A stretch of 64,000 bases of DNA from Chryseobacterium gleum. GTDB lineage: Bacteria > Bacteroidota > Bacteroidia > Flavobacteriales_D > Crocinitomicaceae. Of the stretch, positions 18,275 through 27,135 are shown in pieces. The notes under the pieces were generated by a model. That model saw only the letters and a list, made by a program, of their open reading frames with translations. It had not been told where the DNA came from and did not search any database. Position 1 is the first letter of the stretch. The number at the start of each line of letters is the position of its first letter. The DNA is taken from assembly GCA_945862165.1 (NCBI GenBank), contig CAMAXI010000001.1, positions 310,001 to 374,000 on the forward strand. Direction: 5' to 3'. Position numbers and translations under genes: made by a program.

Positions 18275-19168
18275 ATGAAAGCATACGTATTCCCAGGTCA
18301 AGGCGCTCAATTCTCCGGAATGGGTAAAGACTTATTTGATTCATCGGAGGTAGCGAAAGAATTATTCTTAAAAGCAGATGAAATTCTTGGATTTGAAATT
18401 CATAAAATCATGTTTTACGGAACAGATGAAGAATTAAAACAAACCAAAATTACGCAACCAGCAATCTTTTTACATTCTACCATATTAGCAGCTTGTTTAG
18501 GTGACTCATTTCAACCTTCCATGGTAGCTGGACATTCTTTAGGGGAAATTTCTGCTTTAGTTGCAAATAAAACTTTACGATTTGAAGATGGATTGAACTT
18601 GGTACACAAACGTGCATTAGCAATGCAAAAAGCATGTGAATCCATACCTTCCACGATGGCAGCAATAATTGGATTAGAAGACAAAATAATCGAAGATATT
18701 TGCGCAAGTATCAATGGTATTGTTGTTGCGGCTAACTATAACTGTCCAGGACAATTAGTGATTTCTGGAGAAACAACTGCAGTAGAAGAAGCATGCTCGA
18801 AACTTAAAGAAGCGGGTGCTAAAATGGCTGTTTTACTTCAAGTTGGAGGTGCGTTCCATTCCCCTTTAATGGAATCAGCGCGTGAGGAATTAGCAAAAGC
18901 GATTGAAGCAACTGAATTCGCAACACCAATTTGTCCAGTATACCAAAATGTAACTGCGTCTGCTATTTCAGATCCAAATGAAATTAAAAAGAATTTGATT
19001 GAACAATTAACTGCTCCGGTTCGTTGGACACAGACCATGCAACAAATGATTGCAGATGGTGCGACAGAAGTTGTTGAAGTTGGACCAGGAAAAGTTTTAC
19101 AAGGCTTATTCAAAAAAGTAGATCGTTCTTTCCCTACTAGTTCTGCTAGTTTAGAGGTTGTAAATTAA
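18275..19168 (+). CDS. fabD: Malonyl-CoA:ACP transacylase
   Basis: Loads malonyl groups from CoA onto acyl carrier protein for fatty-acid synthesis. 297 residues, normal length. It begins AYVFPGQGAQFSGMG, has the nucleophile S88 in AGHSLGE, and the catalytic His195 in GGAFHSPLM; QPAIFLHS precedes the elbow. It has its own strong promoter and a long bidirectional terminator, so it is not within a fab cluster here. Identity is firm. Confidence 0.95.
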   Translation: MKAYVFPGQGAQFSGMGKDLFDSSEVAKELFLKADEILGFEIHKIMFYGTDEELKQTKITQPAIFLHSTILAACLGDSFQPSMVAGHSLGEISALVANKTLRFEDGLNLVHKRALAMQKACESIPSTMAAIIGLEDKIIEDICASINGIVVAANYNCPGQLVISGETTAVEEACSKLKEAGAKMAVLLQVGGAFHSPLMESAREELAKAIEATEFATPICPVYQNVTASAISDPNEIKKNLIEQLTAPVRWTQTMQQMIADGATEVVEVGPGKVLQGLFKKVDRSFPTSSASLEVVN

Positions 19169-19182
19169 GAGATAATATGATT

Positions 19183-19228
19183 AAATAATAAAGGTCCGAA
19201 ATTTTCTAATTTCGGACCTTTATTATTT
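19183..19228. terminator. Perfect 21-bp bidirectional terminator
   Basis: The arms 19183-19203 and 19208-19228 are exact reverse complements around a 4-nt loop. The core GGTCCGAAATT is flanked by A- and T-rich ends, so it can stop both fabD (+) and the rluD-like gene (-). Confidence 0.9.
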
Positions 19229-19249
19229 AATGATTTTTAATTTCCCCGC

Positions 19250-20155
19250 TTAATTCTTTATCACAAATTTACTCGGGACATTTGTTTTAAAAGAAACTAC
19301 TTTTCCGGATACTGGATGTTTAAATCCAAGTTCCAAAGCATGTAAGCCCAAACGACCGATTGGATTTGTTTTAGCGCCGTATTTCTTATCTCCAACAACA
19401 GGATGTCCAATCTCTTCCATGTGCACACGAATCTGATTTTTACGCCCAGTTTCTAAAACAACCTCTAACAAAGTAGTATTCTTTTTCGTTCCCACCACTT
19501 TATAATGTGTGATGGATTCTTTTCCATAAGTCGCATTTTTACTAGAGTGAACTTTAAGCGCTTTACTCTCTCGTAAATACGATGTAATTGTTCCAATAGG
19601 TGTTTTAACCAAACCTTCTACCATTGCCAAGTACTTACGGTGTTTTGTATCATCGTTCCAAGCGTTTTGTAGCACATTTTTAATATCCATAGATTTCGCA
19701 AACACCAATAATCCGGAAGTCTCACGATCTAAACGATGCACAATAAAAATCTTCGCATTTGGATCTTTGGTTTTTATATAGGCACTCAAATAGGCATACA
19801 TGGTTTTACGTTTTTCCTTATCCGTGCCCATCGTCAACAAACCTTCTGGTTTATTCACAATAATGATAGATGCATCCTCAAATAAAATATCCAATTTGAT
19901 TGGAATTTCAATCGCTTTTTCTGCTTTCTTACCAAAGGTTACGGTGTCTCCAAGTTTTAAAGCAAAATTTACATGTGTTTGACCAATACCATTCACCGAA
20001 ATTAACTGATTTTTCAAAATGAGTTTTAAGGATGTACGTGCTTTATGGGGTAATACCTCACTTAAAAATGCAAATAAAGTATGCTCTTTTGTTACTTTGA
20101 AATTTTGTATGCTTGGTGCTGCTCCTTTTGGAGTTAATTTTTTTCGTATGGCCAT
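19250..20155 (-). CDS. RluA/RluD family rRNA pseudouridine synthase
   Basis: Isomerises uridines to pseudouridine, probably in 23S rRNA. 301 residues: an N-terminal S4-like RNA-binding domain (about 20-75, TSLKLILKNQLISVNG) and the catalytic domain with HRLDRETSGLL, where D143 is the catalytic Asp, plus GRKNQIRVHMEEIGHPVVGDKKYG. This is the RluA/RluC/RluD subfamily; the exact target site cannot be told. It is the last gene of the - operon holA-rsmE-DUF4159-this, 12 nt after DUF4159. Confidence 0.92.
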   Translation of the reverse strand: MAIRKKLTPKGAAPSIQNFKVTKEHTLFAFLSEVLPHKARTSLKLILKNQLISVNGIGQTHVNFALKLGDTVTFGKKAEKAIEIPIKLDILFEDASIIIVNKPEGLLTMGTDKEKRKTMYAYLSAYIKTKDPNAKIFIVHRLDRETSGLLVFAKSMDIKNVLQNAWNDDTKHRKYLAMVEGLVKTPIGTITSYLRESKALKVHSSKNATYGKESITHYKVVGTKKNTTLLEVVLETGRKNQIRVHMEEIGHPVVGDKKYGAKTNPIGRLGLHALELGFKHPVSGKVVSFKTNVPSKFVIKN

Positions 20156-20167
20156 AGTTTCTATTTC

Positions 20168-20815
20168 TTATCTTGAAAATGCATACTGGAGAATATTTGC
20201 TCCCATTTGCAACGCTTGTGTTCTTTTTTCTTGTGAATCGTTGTGAACAGACTGATTCTCCCAACCATCTCCTAAATCTGTTTCATAGGTGTATAAACAC
20301 ACTAATTTACCATTCGCAATAATTCCAAAAGCTTTTGGTGCTTTATCATCGTGCTCATGTATTTTTGGTAAACCATTAAAATCATATTTTTGGTGAAAGA
20401 TCGGATGATTAAATGGCAATTCTAACAATCCTTCATTCGGAAATAATTTGTTCAACTGTGTCCGAATATATGCATCCATTCCGTAGTTATCATCGATGTG
20501 TAAAAACCCTCCTCCTTGTAAATAGGTTCTTAAATTCTCCAATTCAGATGCGGAAAACACTACATTTCCATGACCAGTCATGTGAATAAAAGGATATTGA
20601 AACAAATCTTTACTCCCCACATCCACATACGGAACTTCGGGATTAATCTTCATTTTTAAATTCGTATTACAAAAGGAAATCAGGTTTGGTAAGGATGTCG
20701 GATTCACATAATAATCACCACCTCCATGGTATTTTAACACCGCTAATTGATAGGTGTATTGTGCCTCCACAAAAGACGTACACATAAGCATAAAAAGGAA
20801 TAGAAACTTACGCAT
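20168..20815 (-). CDS. DUF4159 secreted protein
   Basis: 215 residues with a signal peptide (MRKFLFLFMLMCTSFVEAQ). The mature part matches the DUF4159 pattern: LKYHGGGDYYVNPTSLPNLISFCN, then FIHMTGHGNVVFSASELENLRTYLQGGGFLHIDDNYG, which resembles a glutamine-amidotransferase-like fold without a Cys nucleophile at the usual place. Function is unknown; family members are common in Bacteroidota. It overlaps the end of rsmE by 8 nt, so translation is coupled. Confidence 0.85.
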   Translation of the reverse strand: MRKFLFLFMLMCTSFVEAQYTYQLAVLKYHGGGDYYVNPTSLPNLISFCNTNLKMKINPEVPYVDVGSKDLFQYPFIHMTGHGNVVFSASELENLRTYLQGGGFLHIDDNYGMDAYIRTQLNKLFPNEGLLELPFNHPIFHQKYDFNGLPKIHEHDDKAPKAFGIIANGKLVCLYTYETDLGDGWENQSVHNDSQEKRTQALQMGANILQYAFSR

Positions 20816-21506
20816 CGCCTAACATTTTAGCATGAACACAAGCATACAGGCCTGCTGTTTCGGTTCGCAAACGTGTATTTCCTAATGTAACAAAATCAAA
20901 TCTTTTCGTTTTAGCTAAAAGAATTTCTTTAGAAGAAAAATCGCCTTCGGGTCCAATTAATATTGGATAATTAGTTGCTTGAAAAACGGATTGTAATGTC
21001 TTTTTTTCTCCATCTTCACAATGCGCTAAAGCTCCTTTCGGATGATGTTGGAGAAACTCATTAAACGAAACGACCGCATTTAATTTAGGAATAAATGTTC
21101 GTTTCGATTGTTTCATTGCTGAAATCAAAATTTTCTCCAAACGTTCTGTTTTCACTATTTTTCGTTCGGAATGATCGCAAATAATCAATGTCAATGCTGT
21201 CATTCCTATTTCCGTTGCTTTTTCTACAAACCACTCGATGCGGTCCATATTTTTAGTTGGAGCTATGGCAATATGTACTTCGTGCGTTGGTTTGGTTTCT
21301 TGTGTTACAGCGATAATCTGCAACAAGCATTTTTTTGGATTATCTTCTTCAATACGTGCACTGTAAACCCCACCTACTCCATCTAACAAACTTACCTCAT
21401 CGTTCATTTTTAAACGCAAGACACGGCACGCATGTTTGGATTCATCTTCCGATAAATATATCGATTTTGTCGTTGGAGTTAGTTCTGGAACGTAGAATAA
21501 ATGCAT
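20808..21506 (-). CDS. rsmE: 16S rRNA (uracil1498-N3)-methyltransferase
   Basis: Methylates U1498 of 16S rRNA using S-adenosylmethionine. 232 residues, SPOUT fold: the N-terminal PUA-like part holds HACRVLRLK, and the C-terminal knot has LIGPEGDFSSKE and LGNTRLRTETAGLYA, the RsmE signatures. The start ATG is 1 nt after the holA stop and its end overlaps DUF4159 by 8 nt. Confidence 0.95.
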   Translation of the reverse strand: MHLFYVPELTPTTKSIYLSEDESKHACRVLRLKMNDEVSLLDGVGGVYSARIEEDNPKKCLLQIIAVTQETKPTHEVHIAIAPTKNMDRIEWFVEKATEIGMTALTLIICDHSERKIVKTERLEKILISAMKQSKRTFIPKLNAVVSFNEFLQHHPKGALAHCEDGEKKTLQSVFQATNYPILIGPEGDFSSKEILLAKTKRFDFVTLGNTRLRTETAGLYACVHAKMLGDA

Positions 21507-21507
21507 C

Positions 21508-22506
21508 TTAATGAATTAATTTAAACATCATTTCTTCCATCAACTGGGCTTCTGTAAAATTCGAATTATTGATTCCTTTGGATTTTAAATCATATTCATA
21601 CAACACAGAAATATTCGCTGCAACTTTTTTAGGGTTATACATTCTTGCGTTTTTTAGTAATTCTCCAGCAACATAAGGATGTACTTTCACGGATTGCGCG
21701 ATTCCATTCTGCGATTTATCTGTTGCAAAATGTACGCGCATCAATTGACTAAAAAAGGTGTAACACGATGAAATTACTACCACCAATGGTCCCGATTTTG
21801 GATTATTTTTAAAGTAATGAATGATTTGCATTGCTTTATAAAAATCTTTATCGCCAAGCGCCTTGGTCATTTCAAACACATTGTAATCTTTGGAAATCCC
21901 AATATTCTCCTCGATGTGTACCTCGTTGATCGTCGTTCCTTTCTCTAACAGAATAGCCAACTTATCTAATTCATTGGTAATTCTCGCAAGGTCATTTCCT
22001 AAAAAGTCGGCAAGCAACATACTCGCTTTAGAAGTAATCTTATATTCTGTCGTTGCTAAGTATTTCGTAATCCAGTCGACCAATTGATAGTCGCGGACTT
22101 TATCCGAAACGAACACTTCTCCAACTTTCGGGATATTTTTCACAAACTTTTTGCGGGCATCCACTTTTTTGTATTTGTGCGCTAAAACTAATACCGTCGT
22201 AGGATTTGGGTTTTCGAGGTAACTCTCCAACTTGTCTATGTCTTTTAAGTCTTGCGCTTCACGTACAATTACCAAACGACGTTCTGCCATCATCGGATAG
22301 CCTTTAGCCTCCGAAATAATTGCTAATACATCTGCGTCCTTTCCATACACTACCGTTTCATTAAAGTCACGTTCGTGCTCTTCTAGTACCTGTAATTGAA
22401 TCTCTTTCGTTAAGGCATCAATATAATAAGGTTCCTCCCCATGTAATAAATACACCGGCTTAAAATCTTTTTGCTTAATGGCTTGTAAAAGCGACTTAAA
22501 ATCCAT
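21508..22506 (-). CDS. holA: DNA polymerase III delta subunit
   Basis: Clamp-loader subunit that opens the sliding clamp during replication. 332 residues, family length, starting MDFKSLLQAIKQ and YLLHGEEPYYIDAL, with the three-domain delta pattern and a C-terminal helical bundle. First gene of the - operon with rsmE, DUF4159 and the rluD-like gene. A TATCTTTG box on the - strand (22518-22511) ends 4 nt before the ATG, suggesting a leaderless or near-leaderless transcript. Confidence 0.9.
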   Translation of the reverse strand: MDFKSLLQAIKQKDFKPVYLLHGEEPYYIDALTKEIQLQVLEEHERDFNETVVYGKDADVLAIISEAKGYPMMAERRLVIVREAQDLKDIDKLESYLENPNPTTVLVLAHKYKKVDARKKFVKNIPKVGEVFVSDKVRDYQLVDWITKYLATTEYKITSKASMLLADFLGNDLARITNELDKLAILLEKGTTINEVHIEENIGISKDYNVFEMTKALGDKDFYKAMQIIHYFKNNPKSGPLVVVISSCYTFFSQLMRVHFATDKSQNGIAQSVKVHPYVAGELLKNARMYNPKKVAANISVLYEYDLKSKGINNSNFTEAQLMEEMMFKLIH

Positions 22507-22510
22507 GAAT

Positions 22511-22518
22511 CAAAGATA
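22511..22518 (-). promoter_or_regulatory. -7 box touching the holA start
   Basis: TATCTTTG on the - strand, exact TAnnTTTG, 4 nt from the ATG. No clear -33 is visible. Confidence 0.45.
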
Positions 22519-22576
22519 AGAAAAGAATGTTGATTTAGGAATTATGCGTTAGGAATGAAAATTGTATTTTAGCAGC

Positions 22577-23032
22577 ATGAATCTCACCAAATTAAATCTA
22601 CCGCGTGCTCCTTTACGACTTTCGCGTAAAAACGAAGTGGTTTCGGTATTTTGTGTGGTTCGTAAAAAGAATTTGGTGCTTACCCCTGAAGAATGGGTGC
22701 GTCAACACATTATACATTACCTCATTCATCAATTAGAAACTCCTATTGGCCTTATTTCTTCCGAAGCAGGGATTAAGGTAAATACACTTGATCGACGTTG
22801 TGACGTCCTAGTATACGGGACGGATAAAAAAGTAAAGTTATTGGTTGAATGTAAAGCACCTGATATTTCGATTAACGAAAAAGTATTACATCAAATTGCG
22901 CAATATAATTCTAAAATACAGGCTGATTTTTTATGGTTAAGTAATGGTATTCAGCATAAATTTTACTTAATAAATAAAGCCGAAAATAAATTAGTAGAAC
23001 TAGAAGGATTGCCAAAGTATAGTGAGATGTGA
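22577..23032 (+). CDS. Orphan HsdR_N-like PD-(D/E)xK protein
   Basis: 151 residues matching the N-terminal nuclease domain of type I restriction R subunits (HSDR_N) but with no helicase and no HsdM/S nearby. The catalytic pattern is intact: E39 in PEEWVRQ, D76 (RRCDVLVY), E91-x-K93 (LLVECKAP) and the type I QxxxY motif Q106-Y110 (HQIAQY). Stand-alone versions are widespread in Bacteroidota and usually annotated as restriction endonuclease subunit R by domain only. I start at the ATG at 22577 rather than the TTG at 22562. It is divergent from holA with a 70-nt gap. Cellular role unknown; DNA repair or housekeeping is possible. Confidence 0.8.
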   Translation: MNLTKLNLPRAPLRLSRKNEVVSVFCVVRKKNLVLTPEEWVRQHIIHYLIHQLETPIGLISSEAGIKVNTLDRRCDVLVYGTDKKVKLLVECKAPDISINEKVLHQIAQYNSKIQADFLWLSNGIQHKFYLINKAENKLVELEGLPKYSEM

Positions 23033-23101
23033 TTCACCATTAAGAAATTAAGTCCATTCTTTCCTAGGGTATATATTAAGATCCATTCAGTATATAACAA
23101 A

Positions 23102-23123
23102 AAAGCCACCCGAAGGTGGCTTT
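23102..23123. terminator. Bidirectional terminator
   Basis: AAAGCCACC (23102-23110), CGAA tetraloop, GGTGGCTTT (23115-23123); lies between two convergent genes. Confidence 0.85.
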
Positions 23124-23126
23124 AAA

Positions 23127-23390
23127 TTATTCTGCTTTTTTTCCTTTTGAACAACAAGAAGATTTTTTATCTTTCTTATCGCATTTTTTTGCGTCTTTAT
23201 CGCATTTTTTAGAATCTTTATCACACTTCTTATCGTCAGAAGCACAACATTTCTTTTTGCAATCTTTTTCGCATTTCTTATCGTCTTCTTTTTTTGTTTC
23301 TAATTGATCAACAGAAGTCGAAGCAAATACTGGCAAAGACACTAAGCCTAACATTGCTACTACAGATAAACTTAAAATTATTTTTTTCAT
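23127..23390 (-). CDS. Small secreted Lys/Cys-repeat protein
   Basis: I do not recognise a named family. 87 residues: a signal peptide (about 1-23, hydrophobic 4-20, cut after VFA) and a mature tail that is almost entirely Lys, Asp and Cys. The nine cysteines are C40, C44, C48, C49, C56, C63, C70, C79, C80; C49, C56, C63 and C70 are spaced exactly 7 apart in a KKCDKD-type unit. This could bind metal or be cross-linked by disulfides in the periplasm or outside. It is a single gene between psd and a convergent nuclease-fold gene. A real gene is favoured by its signal peptide, clear stop and terminator; low complexity limits certainty. Confidence 0.78.
   Translation of the reverse strand: MKKIILSLSVVAMLGLVSLPVFASTSVDQLETKKEDDKKCEKDCKKKCCASDDKKCDKDSKKCDKDAKKCDKKDKKSSCCSKGKKAE
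23163..23283. repeat. Short tandem (about 21-nt) coding repeat
   Basis: Imperfect 21-nt units reading TTTTTATCGCA-like on the + strand encode the 7-residue DKKCDK unit of the small secreted protein. Confidence 0.7.
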
Positions 23391-23420
23391 ACGAATGGTT
23401 TTAGGTTACATTAAAGGTAA

Positions 23421-24092
23421 TTAATCTTTTGTTAATTCTCCAATTTTTGTTATTCGTCCTTTGACAACATCCCCAATTTTAACATTAATTGTAGTTCCCA
23501 ATGGTAAAAATAAATCGATACGGGAACCAAATTTTATAAAACCATATTCAGCACCTGTGGTTACTTGCTGCCCCTCTTCTACATAATAACAAATACGACG
23601 AGCTACTGCACCAGCAATTTGACGGAATAAGATCTCTTTTCCAGAAGCATGTTGTGTTACAACTGTTGAACGCTCATTGTCTGTAGAGCTTTTAGGGTGC
23701 CATGCTACTAAAAATAATCCTTTATGGTACTTTACATATTTGATTATCCCTGAAATAGGATTAAAGTTTGCATGTACGTTTAAAGGCGACATAAAAATAG
23801 AAACTTGAATGCGACGGTCTTTGAAATATTCGTTTTCTTCTGTTTCTTCAATTACAACCACCTTTCCATCTGCAGGACAAAGGATTTCATTTTCTTCAAA
23901 AATCGGAGTAATGTTTGGTACTCTAAAAAATTGCACCACTAAATACATCATTACAAACTCCGCTATTGTTAACAAAGCATACAACCATGACCAACCTAAA
24001 GATTGGTATAAAAAATAATTTCCCACGTGAACACCGGACAATAACAAAAATGCAATTGCCATAATTAAATAACCTTCTCTGTGTAATTTCAT
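23421..24092 (-). CDS. psd: Phosphatidylserine decarboxylase family protein
   Basis: Converts phosphatidylserine to phosphatidylethanolamine; self-cleaves to form a pyruvoyl cofactor. 223 residues from the ATG at 24092 (a TTG at 24110 would only add MHKIYT). N-terminal hydrophobic segments (about 8-25 and 38-56) anchor it in the inner membrane. The core has ILCPADGKVVVIEE, FMSPLNVHANFNPISG and the cleavage motif KFGSR (G189-S190). It is the short archaetidylserine-type PSD usual in Bacteroidota. It follows cdsA by 59 nt on the same strand, and both act in phospholipid synthesis. Confidence 0.93.
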   Translation of the reverse strand: MKLHREGYLIMAIAFLLLSGVHVGNYFLYQSLGWSWLYALLTIAEFVMMYLVVQFFRVPNITPIFEENEILCPADGKVVVIEETEENEYFKDRRIQVSIFMSPLNVHANFNPISGIIKYVKYHKGLFLVAWHPKSSTDNERSTVVTQHASGKEILFRQIAGAVARRICYYVEEGQQVTTGAEYGFIKFGSRIDLFLPLGTTINVKIGDVVKGRITKIGELTKD

Positions 24093-24151
24093 TGTATAAA
24101 TTTTGTGCAAAAATAATAAGAATTAAGGAATAAGCGAACTACCTCTATTTG

Positions 24152-24976
24152 TTAGCTATATAAACTCCAGATTGTCCACCAACAGAAGAAAAAAGGGATA
24201 GTAAATAATGCGGCATCAAAGCGATCTAGAATACCACCATGTCCAGGAAGAATATTCCCGGAATCTTTAATATTCAAACTGCGTTTAAATAAAGACTCTA
24301 ATAAATCACCAAATATCGCACCAGGTACAACAATCATTGCGGCTGGCAACCAAAAGTACACTCCTCTTTCAACATCAAAATAACCAATTAATAATCCGAT
24401 AGATAGTGTTAATATCACACCACCAATAGTACCTTCCCAGGTCTTTTTAGGGGAAATTCGTTCAAACAACTTTGTTTTCCCAAAGAATCTTCCCGATAAA
24501 TAGGCAAAAGTATCATTTGACCAAATCAACACATACATCCCTACAAGTGTGTATCCTCCAAATTCATTATCTTTTGAACGAATGTAAACTGTTAGGAAAA
24601 AAGGAATCACCAAATAGAAAAAACCAAATAATTGGATTCCCAAATTTACTAATGGATTTGTTTTTTTACGCCATAACTCTGTCATCATCAACAACAAAAG
24701 AATTGGAATTATAAGCGCTCCAACTAATTTTGTATCTACATTAAAAAACAAACTGGATAACAACAAGGCGTAAATTAAAATGGAAACAATAACTGGCATC
24801 CCCCATTTTAGTTGAACAATTTTATTTTCTTTAAATAGTTTAAAATATTCAACTAGACCAAGAATTAAAAAAGCAGAAAAAATACCTACCGTCGTGTAAC
24901 TTCCTAATAAAATCGAACCAATAATTAAAGCAACGAATAAAGCTCCTGTAATTGCTCTTTGTAAAATATTACTCAT
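24152..24976 (-). CDS. cdsA: Phosphatidate cytidylyltransferase (CDP-DAG synthase)
   Basis: Makes CDP-diacylglycerol from phosphatidic acid and CTP, the branch point for phospholipids. 274 residues with about eight hydrophobic segments. The C-terminal CDS signature is clear: SLFKRSLNIKDSGNILPGHGGILDRFDA. SPKKTWEG is also conserved. It sits between ftsH and psd on the same strand, with a hairpin before it. Confidence 0.95.
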   Translation of the reverse strand: MSNILQRAITGALFVALIIGSILLGSYTTVGIFSAFLILGLVEYFKLFKENKIVQLKWGMPVIVSILIYALLLSSLFFNVDTKLVGALIIPILLLLMMTELWRKKTNPLVNLGIQLFGFFYLVIPFFLTVYIRSKDNEFGGYTLVGMYVLIWSNDTFAYLSGRFFGKTKLFERISPKKTWEGTIGGVILTLSIGLLIGYFDVERGVYFWLPAAMIVVPGAIFGDLLESLFKRSLNIKDSGNILPGHGGILDRFDAALFTIPFFFCWWTIWSLYS

Positions 24977-24977
24977 G

Positions 24978-25020
24978 AATAAAAAATAAAAAAACCATAC
25001 TTGTATTTCAAGTATGGTTT
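24978..25020 (-). terminator. Terminator after ftsH
   Basis: A 12-bp stem AAACCATACTTG (24992-25003) and CAAGTATGGTTT (25009-25020), 5-nt loop, with a T-run on the - strand. It lies between ftsH and cdsA, so it may partly uncouple them. Confidence 0.85.
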
Positions 25021-25038
25021 GATTTAATAGTAAATAGC

Positions 25039-27120
25039 TTATTCTGCAGAGGGAGTCTCTGATTCAACAGAGGAGTTTTCAACTTCAGAAACTTCCGATT
25101 CCGTATTTGTTTCTGCAACGGATACATCTTCTTTTCCTTCTTCTAAAACAACATCAAGTGTTTTAATTTCTACCTCTTCTTCTTTTTCCCATTGACGTTT
25201 ACCGAAAATTTCTTCTAAATCTTCTTTGAAAATCACTTCAAACTCTAATAATTTATCCGCTAAAGCAGTTAACTTATCTTGATTTTCGCGTAAAATTTGT
25301 AGAGCACGTTGGTATTGTGTTTCTATAATAATACTTACCTCTTCATCGATCGTTTTTGCAGTATCTTCCGAATACGGTTTTGTAAATGAATCACGTCCTT
25401 GCGAATCGTAATACGAAATATTTCCAACTTTTTTATTTAAACCATAAATGGTCACCATTGCATACGCTTGTTTAGTAACTTTCTCTAAATCACTTAACGC
25501 ACCAGTTGAGATCTTACCGAAGATTAATTCTTCTGCAGCTCTACCTCCCAATGCAGTACAAATTTCGTCTGTAATTTGTTCTGTAGTAGTAATACTTCGT
25601 TCTTCTGGCAAATACCAAGCAGCGCCTAATGAACGTCCACGAGGTACGATTGTTACTTTCACTAATGGAGATGCATATTCTAATAACCAAGAGGTTGTAG
25701 CATGTCCAGCTTCATGAAATGCAATAGAACGTTTTTCTGTTTTTGTAATGATTTTATTTTTCTTTTCTAAACCACCAACAATACGATCCACAGCATCCAA
25801 GAAATCTTGTTTCTCTACGCTAGTTTTTCCATTTCTTGCAGCAATTAAAGCTGCTTCGTTACACAAATTAGCAATATCTGCACCTGAGAAACCTGGCGTT
25901 TGTTTCGCTAAAAATTCGATATCCAATGCTTCGTGTAATTTCAATGGTTTTAAATGCACATTGAAAATTGCTTTACGTTCATTAATATCTGGCATGTCCA
26001 CATATATCTGACGATCGAAACGTCCAGCACGCATTAATGCGCTATCTAATACATCTGCACGGTTTGTTGCTGCAAGGATAATAACTCCCGAATTTGTACC
26101 AAACCCATCCATTTCTGTCAAGAGTTGGTTTAATGTATTTTCGCGCTCATCGTTCGAACTAAAGCCATTACTTTTTCCTCTTGCACGACCAATTGCATCA
26201 ATTTCATCGATAAATATAATTGCTGGTGCTTTTTCTTTTGCTTGTTTAAACAAATCACGAACTCGTGAAGCACCAACACCTACAAACATTTCTACAAAAT
26301 CAGATCCAGACAAAGAGAAAAAAGGCACTTTTGCTTCTCCCGCTACCGCTTTTGCTAACAAAGTTTTACCTGTTCCTGGAGGTCCTACTAATAATGCACC
26401 TTTTGGTATTTTAGCACCTAAATCAGTATACCGTTTTGGGTTTTTTAAGAATTCTACAATTTCTTGAATTTCTTCTTTAGCACCAGTAAGTCCCGCAACA
26501 TCTTCAAAAGTAGTATTCGTAGATTTTCCTTTATCATATAATTGTGCACGTGATTTTCCGATATTGAAAATTTGACCTCCACCACCTGCTCCACCGCCCA
26601 TGCGGCGCATTACGAACATCCAGATTACAATTAAAACAATGATTGGCAATAAGAAACCTACAATACTTCCAAAATAATCGGTTTCAGTTACTGACTGATA
26701 GTTAATTGGAGATTTGTGATTTGCTTGAAGATCCTTGTTTTTATTAATTAATTGTTGTTCAAAAACACCCGCATCCGAAATGGAAAAAGAAAACGTTTGT
26801 TTTCTATCAGAAACAATTGAATTATTTGGTCGAGTAGTTACCTGATACATCTTTTTCAAATTAGGATTTGAAGCTGAAGCCAAATACTCTTTTCCTTTTG
26901 CGGTGATTGAAAAATCAATATGATCTCTGTTTACAATATTTACATTCGCTACATAACCAGAATCTGCTAATTGGTTAAAAGCTGAACGCACATCATACGA
27001 AACTTCTTTTTTTCCGCTCATCCACATTTGGAGAACGATTAAGGATACAGCGATAATCGAGTATATCCAATAAATATTAAAGCCCGGCTTCTTTTTAGAA
27101 TCGTTATTTGGTGTTGTCAT
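25039..27120 (-). CDS. ftsH: ATP-dependent membrane zinc protease FtsH
   Basis: Degrades misfolded membrane proteins and regulators. 693 residues: two TM segments (about 16-33 and 152-170) around a periplasmic domain, AAA+ ATPase with Walker A GPPGTGKT (246-253) and IIFIDEIDAI, and the zinc site HEAGH (469-473). A Gly-rich linker follows TM2, and a C-terminal tail (from about 645) is very acidic (EEE, SEVE) and probably flexible. It is 15 nt downstream of rsfS in the same direction, and a terminator follows it. Confidence 0.97.
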   Translation of the reverse strand: MTTPNNDSKKKPGFNIYWIYSIIAVSLIVLQMWMSGKKEVSYDVRSAFNQLADSGYVANVNIVNRDHIDFSITAKGKEYLASASNPNLKKMYQVTTRPNNSIVSDRKQTFSFSISDAGVFEQQLINKNKDLQANHKSPINYQSVTETDYFGSIVGFLLPIIVLIVIWMFVMRRMGGGAGGGGQIFNIGKSRAQLYDKGKSTNTTFEDVAGLTGAKEEIQEIVEFLKNPKRYTDLGAKIPKGALLVGPPGTGKTLLAKAVAGEAKVPFFSLSGSDFVEMFVGVGASRVRDLFKQAKEKAPAIIFIDEIDAIGRARGKSNGFSSNDERENTLNQLLTEMDGFGTNSGVIILAATNRADVLDSALMRAGRFDRQIYVDMPDINERKAIFNVHLKPLKLHEALDIEFLAKQTPGFSGADIANLCNEAALIAARNGKTSVEKQDFLDAVDRIVGGLEKKNKIITKTEKRSIAFHEAGHATTSWLLEYASPLVKVTIVPRGRSLGAAWYLPEERSITTTEQITDEICTALGGRAAEELIFGKISTGALSDLEKVTKQAYAMVTIYGLNKKVGNISYYDSQGRDSFTKPYSEDTAKTIDEEVSIIIETQYQRALQILRENQDKLTALADKLLEFEVIFKEDLEEIFGKRQWEKEEEVEIKTLDVVLEEGKEDVSVAETNTESEVSEVENSSVESETPSAE

Positions 27121-27135
27121 AATAAATATGCGTAA

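Noticed and set aside
22577-23032. Type I restriction-modification system
   Set aside because: Only a stand-alone R-type N-domain is present; no methylase, specificity or helicase gene.
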